This document shows, piece by piece, positions 1 to 4,709 of a DNA stretch of 9,154 nucleotides. How positions within the stretch are numbered: the stretch's first letter is position 1; the number at the start of each line of letters is the position of its first letter. Both the position numbers and the translations under genes were made by a program. The notes beneath the pieces are model-generated. The model was not told where the DNA came from and ran no database searches. It saw nothing but the letters and a program-made list of their open reading frames with translations. Source of the stretch: Acidobacteriota bacterium (GTDB taxonomy: Bacteria; Acidobacteriota; Blastocatellia; Pyrinomonadales; Pyrinomonadaceae); the NCBI GenBank assembly GCA_013696385.1, contig JACCYR010000299.1, positions 1 to 9,154 of the forward strand. Reading direction: 5' to 3'.

Positions 1-181
1 TTTCTACAACTTTGTAATTGGCTTCACGAATATTCGGCGCAAAAAAATTGGCTTCTCCGATAACACATACGACGTGATTAATGATTTCTCTCGAAGTATT
101 ATGAATGAGATTGACGAGTTGGCGTTCAGCGCCGCCGCTTGTAAGCGTCGAAATTAGATGAAGAACTTTTATTGGCGGCAT
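1..181 (-). CDS. Glycosyltransferase, GT4-type, N-terminal 60 residues (partial)
   Basis: Reading the minus strand from an ATG at 181 gives an open frame of 60 codons that runs off the left edge. It starts MPPIKVLHLIST and continues with TSGGAERQLVNL. A short beta strand followed by a glycine-rich GGAER turn and a helix is the hallmark of the N-terminal Rossmann half of GT-B glycosyltransferases of the GT4 type, which move sugars from nucleotide-sugar donors in polysaccharide or lipopolysaccharide assembly. The sugar and the acceptor cannot be told from this part. The start codon lies only 10 bases from the end of the insertion sequence, no Shine-Dalgarno sequence precedes it, and the frame is the same as that of the transposase, whose stop codon is 33 bases upstream. 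The native promoter therefore seems to be missing, and expression may depend on read-through from the IS. The family call rests on a short stretch, so it is moderate. Confidence 0.65.
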   Translation of the reverse strand, partial: MPPIKVLHLISTLTSGGAERQLVNLIHNTSREIINHVVCVIGEANFFAPNIREANYKVVE

Positions 182-191
182 ATTATTTTTT

Positions 192-208
192 GGCTCTAGT
201 GTAGCAAA
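192..208 (+). repeat. Left terminal inverted repeat of the IS
   Basis: GGCTCTAGTGTAGCAAA reading inward. It is identical over 17 bases to the inverted complement of 923-939. Just inside it, GCTCTA (193-198) pairs with TAGAGC (216-221), which overlaps the transposase stop codon, so this end can also fold into its own hairpin. The other end lacks this second palindrome. Confidence 0.9.
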
Positions 209-214
209 GCTGCT

Positions 215-892
215 TTAGAGCGGATTATTTTCAAGTAATTTTAACAATAATCGAAAAAAGTTTTCTTTTCGATTATTAAACCGATATTCGCATTCTTTCA
301 AATGCAAATAGAAAGTCTTTTTAGAAACACCGTTAAATTTTTGCAGTCGCCGTTTCGCCAAAGACCAGAAACTTTCTATTCCGTTGATGTGATTTGTGCC
401 GATGGCAAACTGATTATCCGAGTGATTAACGCGAAAATGTTTTTTGTAACCGACATCAACCAGCCCATCATAACCGCGCCAGCCGTCCGAGTGAATGACG
501 CTTTCAGGCGCGACGTGTCCGCGAATAATCGCCTGCAAAGTCCGGGCTTTGCAATCGGGAACAACTTCGGTATAGACCGAACCGCTGCGCTTAAAAATTC
601 CAAACACAATAGTTTTCCCAGACGCGCCGCGACCGCGCCTTCCGCGCACTCGCTTGGCTCCGAAATAACTTTCGTCCACTTCAACCGTGCCGCCGAACGG
701 CGACGCGCGTTCGGCTTCTTCGGCAATGCGCCGGCGAATTTTAACAAAGATTCTCGACACGCTCGGTCGAGTTACGGCAACGACTTCAGCAGTTTTGCTG
801 GCGGTCAAATCAAGCGCGAAATACTTAATGATTTGACGCATTTTGCGTTCGCTAATTTTAGACCGCCGATAATAACGGTTTAGTTGTTGCAT
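215..892 (-). CDS. IS1595-family transposase (ISXO2-like DDE domain)
   Basis: A 225-residue DDE-type transposase that cuts and pastes or copies the surrounding element by acting on its terminal repeats. Residues 1-60 form a basic helical region that includes a likely helix-turn-helix (about 22-55, with SKTAEVV and TRPSVSRIF), which should bind the ends. The catalytic core follows, with VDESYFG carrying the first Asp (D73), then a basic linker RVRGRRGRG, the second Asp in HSDGWRGY (D136), and NHINGIESFWS with N170 and E173 near the third acidic position. The C-terminal part reads LKECEYRFNNR, as usual for the family. The length is normal for the compact members, which lack the longer N-terminal zinc region of other IS1595 proteins. 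The ATG at 892 is preceded by a weak GGTAA-type ribosome site. There is no frameshift or internal stop. Strong long frames on the opposite strand are shadows. Confidence 0.93.
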   Translation of the reverse strand: MQQLNRYYRRSKISERKMRQIIKYFALDLTASKTAEVVAVTRPSVSRIFVKIRRRIAEEAERASPFGGTVEVDESYFGAKRVRGRRGRGASGKTIVFGIFKRSGSVYTEVVPDCKARTLQAIIRGHVAPESVIHSDGWRGYDGLVDVGYKKHFRVNHSDNQFAIGTNHINGIESFWSLAKRRLQKFNGVSKKTFYLHLKECEYRFNNRKENFFRLLLKLLENNPL

Positions 893-922
893 TTCAGTAG
901 CTTACCACTTTCAATCAAGCAG

Positions 923-939
923 TTTGCTACACTAGAGCC
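923..939 (-). repeat. Right terminal inverted repeat of the IS
   Basis: On the minus strand this reads GGCTCTAGTGTAGCAAA, matching the left end over 17 bases, followed by CTGCTT. On the plus strand it supplies the TAG (933-935) that closes the reading frame entering the methyltransferase remnant. Confidence 0.9.
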
Positions 940-1655
940 AAAAAAAATTAGCAAATGCGCTTGATGCAATGCGGGAGCGTGAAACAAAACAATTGGTTGA
1001 TGTCGATTCAAACGATGAAGAAAATTGGACGGGCGAACTTGCTTTGGCTGACCGTCAAGCATTGGACGATGCCGTTTTAGAACTGCTCGGAATTGCAGAC
1101 GAAGCGGAAAGACGCGAATTACAAACCGAACTTTACCGCGAAATCACCAAACTTTACCGGCAAATTCGCGTGGCGGAAAAGAAAATGCAAAAGTTTCGCT
1201 CCGCAACAGCGCGAAAAGGCAAGCAAACCGCGCACAGTATCGCCGATGAAATTTTTGGGGAACTCGTTCCGCAACCCGAATTTTTCACGCCGCTCGAATT
1301 TGTTCCCGCAAACGCCGAAACGGAAACAATCAATCTGCCTTTGGGCAAAGCAAAAGTCGTCGCCAAAAGTCTGCTGCACAACGACGGCGTGAACATCGGC
1401 GAAAACTTTATCTCGCTCGGCAGTGTCGAAAGAAGCAATTTTGTCAAAAGTCTTGCCGACCTCGCGCTTCACGGCGAGACCAATATTCCCGTTAAACCTG
1501 AAATTTGCGAAAAGGCTTTGCAGAAATACGTAACCGAATCCGGCAAATTAAACAAGTTGTTTTATTCGGAAGCCGCAACCTACGTCGCCGACGAAAATAT
1601 GCAGGAAAAAATCGTGCGTGAACTTTGGAAAAAGCTGCGAAGCCATTCGGATTGA
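940..1655 (+). pseudogene. 3' remnant of an N-6 adenine DNA methyltransferase (Eco57I / type IIG-like), cut by the IS
   Basis: The frame is open from the IS border to a TGA at 1653-1655, about 238 codons. Its first in-frame ATG is at 969, but coding character starts before it: the codons upstream encode KLANALDA and lead smoothly into MRERETKQLVDVD. No ribosome site precedes 969. The middle, with ADRQALDDAVLELLGI and then a charged helix YREITKLYRQIRVAEKKMQ, resembles the C-terminal region of large adenine-specific methyltransferases of restriction-modification systems as I remember them, next to the target-recognition part. The S-adenosylmethionine motif and the NPPY catalytic motif are not present because they would lie upstream. 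The last residues VRELWKKLRSHSD look like a genuine C-terminus. The gene has therefore lost its 5' part at the IS. No restriction partner lies in the window. It could be a small protein of its own, but the missing start signals argue against that. The family call is from memory of sequence style and is moderate. Confidence 0.6.
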
Positions 1656-1701
1656 GTTCTGCCTTATGTTGTTTAAAAAATAAAAGCCGTAAAAAAGTAA
1701 A

Positions 1702-1739
1702 ACAGGCTGTTAGCCTGTTTTGACAGACTAACAGCCTGT
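1702..1739. repeat. Long inverted repeat, 12-bp perfect arms, REP-like
   Basis: ACAGGCTGTTAG (1702-1713) is the exact inverted complement of CTAACAGCCTGT (1728-1739), with a 14-base spacer. A second, shorter fold is possible inside it: ACAGGC (1702-1707) with GCCTGT (1713-1718). The nested, self-similar design, the intergenic location and the lack of a clean T-run suggest a dispersed palindromic repeat more than a plain terminator, although it does lie 47 bases past the stop codon of the methyltransferase remnant and could end transcription from it. Confidence 0.6.
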
Positions 1740-1791
1740 CTTACCGATTGGAATAAACTTTATTTACGGTAATTATTAATCAAAGAACATT

Positions 1792-1834
1792 AGGCGGCGG
1801 TTTTAGTTTTGGAAGCAAAGCCGCCTGAAGGCGG
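1792..1834. repeat. GC-rich competing hairpins downstream of nfi
   Basis: AGGCGGC (1792-1798) can pair with GCCGCCT (1820-1826), and CCGCC (1821-1825) can instead pair with GGCGG (1830-1834) around a TGAA loop. The two folds exclude each other. The small hairpin begins 11 bases beyond the nfi stop codon and may serve as its transcription end, although only a short T-rich run follows it on the minus strand. It may also be a dispersed repeat. Confidence 0.45.
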
Positions 1835-1844
1835 AACTCAAAAC

Positions 1845-2516
1845 TTATCTTTTGCGATACGAAGCTAATTTATCGGCAAGTCGCGTCGTTTCCGGCAGAC
1901 GATATTTCGGCGTGCATTGCAAAACGTAATTTATAGCAGTTTCAAGGCTGATTTTGTGTCCGACGGAAACATAAATCGGCTGAACTTTTTCCCGCGTTCG
2001 CAAAGCAACGCCGACTTTTTCTTTGCGATGAATCAAATCCGCCGTGCTTCCGCGCTCTTCGCTTAAATTTTCATATTTCCCGACTAACAAAGACTTTGCC
2101 ACGCCGATTGTCGGAACATCGGCAATCAAACCGATATGACAAGCGATGCCGAAACGTCGCGGATGCGCCAAACCTTGTCCGTCGCACAAAATAAGGTCGG
2201 GCGCGATTTCTAATTTTTCCAGAGCCTTTATCGCCGCCGGAGCTTCACGAAACGACAGCAAGCCGGGAATATATGGAAACTGAATCGGCAAAATAGCTTC
2301 GCTTTTTTCCAGCAATTCCAATTTGGGAAAACTTAGAACGACCGCGACGGCGCGGCTTTTATCTGTTTTTATATCATAACCTAAATCAATTCCGGCGACA
2401 GTTTTTATCGGTTCGGCAAATTCGTCTTCGGTAATAACTTGATAGCTGAGTTGTTTTTGCAGTTCAATGGCTTGGGCAGGCGTTAAATTCCATTCGTGAA
2501 GCGGTTTGATTTTCAT
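1845..2516 (-). CDS. nfi: Endonuclease V (deoxyinosine 3'-endonuclease)
   Basis: A cytoplasmic DNA repair enzyme. It nicks the second phosphodiester bond 3' of deoxyinosine, starting removal of deaminated adenine, and in some family members it acts on inosine in RNA. The 223-residue product has the normal length. The family landmarks are all present: AGIDLGY with metal ligand D44, PYIPGLLSFRE with the strand-separating wedge and E91, CDGQGLAHPRRFGIACHIG with D112, the Lys in GVAKSLL (K141), and VSVGHKISLETA with H187. The frame stays open to a TTG at 2534, but that codon overlaps the arm of a terminator hairpin, so the ATG at 2516 is the better start. No strong ribosome site is visible in front of it. 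The upstream terminator suggests its own promoter or weak read-through from the SYLF gene. Confidence 0.95.
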   Translation of the reverse strand: MKIKPLHEWNLTPAQAIELQKQLSYQVITEDEFAEPIKTVAGIDLGYDIKTDKSRAVAVVLSFPKLELLEKSEAILPIQFPYIPGLLSFREAPAAIKALEKLEIAPDLILCDGQGLAHPRRFGIACHIGLIADVPTIGVAKSLLVGKYENLSEERGSTADLIHRKEKVGVALRTREKVQPIYVSVGHKISLETAINYVLQCTPKYRLPETTRLADKLASYRKR

Positions 2517-2532
2517 ATTGCTGAATTTATAC

Positions 2533-2564
2533 AAGAAACGCCGTCATAATCAACGGCGTTTCTT
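2533..2564 (-). terminator. Intrinsic terminator after the SYLF-domain gene
   Basis: AAGAAACGCCGT (2533-2544) and ACGGCGTTTCTT (2553-2564) are perfect 12-bp inverted complements with an 8-base loop. On the minus strand the stem ends in GCGTTTCTTG, giving a GC core with a T-rich 3' side. It lies 24 bases past the stop codon of the SYLF gene and directly before nfi. Confidence 0.72.
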
Positions 2565-2588
2565 CATTTTGGCTTTCAAATAAAACGA

Positions 2589-3290
2589 TTATTTTGCAAA
2601 CATCGCTACCGTTTTCGGAAACTTCTGCAAACTTTTTGGTGCGGCTGTCCATGGAGTTACCGGGTCAAACAACAATTCTCTGGCTGATTTCTTATAAATA
2701 GCTTGGTTCATATCTTCATCTTGAGAGATAACCGCGCCTTTTAATGAAACGCCTGCAAACGCGCCCTGACTGCGAGAATAAGTTAAAATTCCCGCGTCCA
2801 ACGTAGCATTTGTCGTCGCCGCCGCCGTGCGCCCAACAGGTCCGGCGGCAACACTGGCTTCGCCGCCGAATTCAAACTTGTCTTCCAGAAGACCTTTTAG
2901 TCCTCCGTCGTTCAACACGACCAATACATAATCAATCTTTTCGCCGCCGATTTGAAATCCGAGACTTCCGCCGCCGACATTCAAAAACGCCGGTGCGCTC
3001 CAGCCGTTTTTTGTCTTACGCACCGCCACACCCTTGCCGCCTTGTCCGCCAACGATAAACGCGGCTTTCAGAACACCCGGAAAAACGACAATGGCTTCGG
3101 CTTTATCGAGAATTTCTTTCGGAATCGATTTATCAGGAATTTTCATAATCTCGCGCATCACTTCTGACGCGCTGTCGACCCGCTCTTGTGCTTTTTTCAG
3201 TTCTTTTTTGTCTTGGGCAAATGTATTTAAGCTCAAAGAGAGCAAAGCTCCAATTGTTATCGCCAATACATATAACCTTGATAATTTCAT
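2589..3290 (-). CDS. Exported SYLF-domain (Ysc84-like) protein
   Basis: A 233-residue protein with an N-terminal signal peptide: a positively charged start, a hydrophobic core at about 7-22, and a likely cut after NTFA at residue 25, before QDKK. The rest (about 33-230) is one SYLF domain. Signs are KAEAIVVFPGVLKAAFIVGGQGGKGV, the NGWSAPAFLNVGGGSLGFQIG stretch, VVLNDGGLKGLL, then a glycine- and alanine-rich region with SVAAGPVGR and a YSRSQGAFAGVSLKG motif, all typical of the family (each quoted here in pieces). Eukaryotic members bind phosphoinositides, and the bacterial exported ones are of unknown role, probably envelope lipid binding. An ideal ribosome site lies 7 bases before the ATG. 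The gene stands alone, closed by a terminator, so its location says little about its job. Confidence 0.92.
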   Translation of the reverse strand: MKLSRLYVLAITIGALLSLSLNTFAQDKKELKKAQERVDSASEVMREIMKIPDKSIPKEILDKAEAIVVFPGVLKAAFIVGGQGGKGVAVRKTKNGWSAPAFLNVGGGSLGFQIGGEKIDYVLVVLNDGGLKGLLEDKFEFGGEASVAAGPVGRTAAATTNATLDAGILTYSRSQGAFAGVSLKGAVISQDEDMNQAIYKKSARELLFDPVTPWTAAPKSLQKFPKTVAMFAK

Positions 3291-3297
3291 TATTTTT

Positions 3298-3303
3298 CTC
3301 CTT
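3298..3303 (-). promoter_or_regulatory. Ribosome binding site of the SYLF-domain gene
   Basis: AAGGAG on the minus strand, 7 bases before the ATG at 3290. It is close to the ideal anti-16S match and supports this start. It is the clearest such site in the window. Confidence 0.85.
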
Positions 3304-3535
3304 ATTGTTTTATGAATTTCTTCACTCTCTATTTACAATTACAACTTGTGTGCCATTAAAACTCGTTGAATTAATTGTCATTTTTTCCGAAATTTGTGCG
3401 TTTTGTATGTATTATTTCACGCCAAATACTTGCTTTATGTATCAAACAGCTACATTCATTTGTTATATTTTTTTGAGTTATATTGTTTCTCAGTTACTTT
3501 TAGTTCATTTCCAAAAATTTTCCTTTACCGGATAT

Positions 3536-4648
3536 TTATGTCTTCCATTGACGAAAACGCCGCCATGCCATTGAAAGTCCGGTCCAGACGAGAAACGCGC
3601 CGCCGATACAGGCAAGAAAACCGATAAACTGCCCGACAATTCCGCCCGTTTCGCCCGTGTGAGTAAAACGAAACCACGAACGCAACTGCCGCACGGAATT
3701 TTGTTCGCCGTAGGATTCCCATTTGGCGACTTCCGCATTTCTTGCATCAATCGTTAAGGTCGAACGCGCAAATATATTCCAATAAACTCCTTCGTCTATC
3801 GTGAAAACGGCTGAATCTTTCACAACCGGCAAACGCAAACTGATTGATTTCCAGGGTGTTTGATTTTCTGCCTTCTCCCAAATCTGATTGAGATTTTCCG
3901 GCAGAATAAAAGGCTGTTCGCCCGTTTGATTCGGAGCATTTGGCTGTAGTTGCGGAATTTCGTTTCCAGTTAGCGTGTAAAGCAGATTTCCTGCCCATTG
4001 ATACGAAATCACTGTTGCTGTAATTGTCAAAATTATCAACACGAGCGACGACCAGAAACCGATGACGTTATGCCAGTTAAAATCGCGTACTTTGCCTTGT
4101 AGACCGCGACGAAACCACAAAACGGGTTTGAAATGCCGCCGCGAAAGGCGGCGCGGAAACCAGATATAAATGCCGGAAATGGCGAGAAATAAAAACGCAA
4201 GATTACACGCGTCCGTGATGGCTTTGCCGATTGGTCGCCCGTCGCCAGACATCGCCAGCCAGCGATGCCAATCGGTCACCGTGCGAAAAAATCCTCTTAC
4301 GTCTTTCGCACCTTCGCCCATTATTTCACCCGTGTAAGGATTAACGAAAACCTGCCCGTCGCGTCCCAAAGCGATATTCGCCGTCGCGTTCGCTTGGTTT
4401 TGAAAAGTAATCGTTGAAGGTTTCGCTTCCGGTTTGGCTTCGCGCACTTTAGCGAGAATTTCCCGCACCGAAAGTTTTCGAGCGTTTTCCGGTATTGCGA
4501 CAAACCGCATCTCGCGTTCGGCGTATTCGATGATGTTTTTTTCAAACGAAAGTAATGCGCCCGTAACCGACATTATAAAAATTACAATGCCCGCTATCAC
4601 TCCAGATGTTAAATGAAGCCAAAATATAATTTTACGAAACTGTTTCAT
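3536..4648 (-). CDS. PepSY-TM inner-membrane protein (iron-regulated / siderophore reductase type)
   Basis: A 370-residue membrane protein of the PepSY-associated TM helix family. Four membrane segments can be placed at about 10-33, 143-165, 197-216 and 336-358, with soluble PepSY-like regions between them (about 50-120 and 230-325). Conserved histidines sit beside the helices: H12 in FWLHLTSG, H128 in TDWHRWLAM, H193 in FNWHNVIGFWS and H330 in RFTHTGETGG. This pattern is typical of family members such as PiuB, FoxB and FpvG, some of which are linked to reduction of ferric siderophores at the inner membrane, where the histidines may bind heme or metal. It follows the siderophore receptor by 61 bases on the same strand, a standard pairing, and is likely to be co-transcribed and thus under the same Fur control. 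The ATG at 4648 has no strong ribosome site. Reductase activity is inferred from the family and neighbour. Confidence 0.9.
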   Translation of the reverse strand: MKQFRKIIFWLHLTSGVIAGIVIFIMSVTGALLSFEKNIIEYAEREMRFVAIPENARKLSVREILAKVREAKPEAKPSTITFQNQANATANIALGRDGQVFVNPYTGEIMGEGAKDVRGFFRTVTDWHRWLAMSGDGRPIGKAITDACNLAFLFLAISGIYIWFPRRLSRRHFKPVLWFRRGLQGKVRDFNWHNVIGFWSSLVLIILTITATVISYQWAGNLLYTLTGNEIPQLQPNAPNQTGEQPFILPENLNQIWEKAENQTPWKSISLRLPVVKDSAVFTIDEGVYWNIFARSTLTIDARNAEVAKWESYGEQNSVRQLRSWFRFTHTGETGGIVGQFIGFLACIGGAFLVWTGLSMAWRRFRQWKT

Positions 4649-4709
4649 TTTTTATAACAATTTGGAATAACAAAAAAAGTATAATGGGAGACAAACTGTA
4701 AATCTGCTT

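Larger units (their letters stand above)
192..939 (-). mobile_element. IS1595-family insertion sequence (IS1016-like size), complete
   Basis: The element is 748 bp, bounded by perfect 17-bp inverted repeats GGCTCTAGTGTAGCAAA. The match extends by a further CTGCTT if one extra base is allowed in the left end. It contains a single transposase gene that fills nearly the whole element. The length, the GG-starting ends and the transposase type fit the compact IS1016-like branch of the IS1595 family. That family normally makes 8-bp target duplications, but the bases next to the two ends are TATTTTTT (184-191) and AAAAAAAA (940-947), which are not direct repeats. The two flanks also belong to unrelated interrupted or displaced genes. 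The copy therefore appears to mark a deletion or recombination joint and not a simple insertion. The transposase is intact, so the element may still be active. Confidence 0.88.

Noticed and set aside
302..883. Long plus-strand open frame of 193 codons across the IS
   Set aside because: It is antisense to the transposase, whose catalytic motifs are clear, and has no recognisable domain.
2517..2534. Upstream TTG start for nfi
   Set aside because: The codon overlaps the terminator hairpin arm and adds six residues absent from the family core; the ATG at 2516 fits better.
3188..3574. Hydrophobic plus-strand open frame reaching into the gap before the PepSY-TM gene end
   Set aside because: It overlaps the 5' end of the SYLF gene in antisense. 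The hydrophobic look comes from T-rich DNA and no start signals were found.
4678..4702. Possible internal promoter (TATACT with TTTACA) before the PepSY-TM gene
   Set aside because: The spacing between the two boxes is only 13 bases, too short for a standard sigma-70 promoter.
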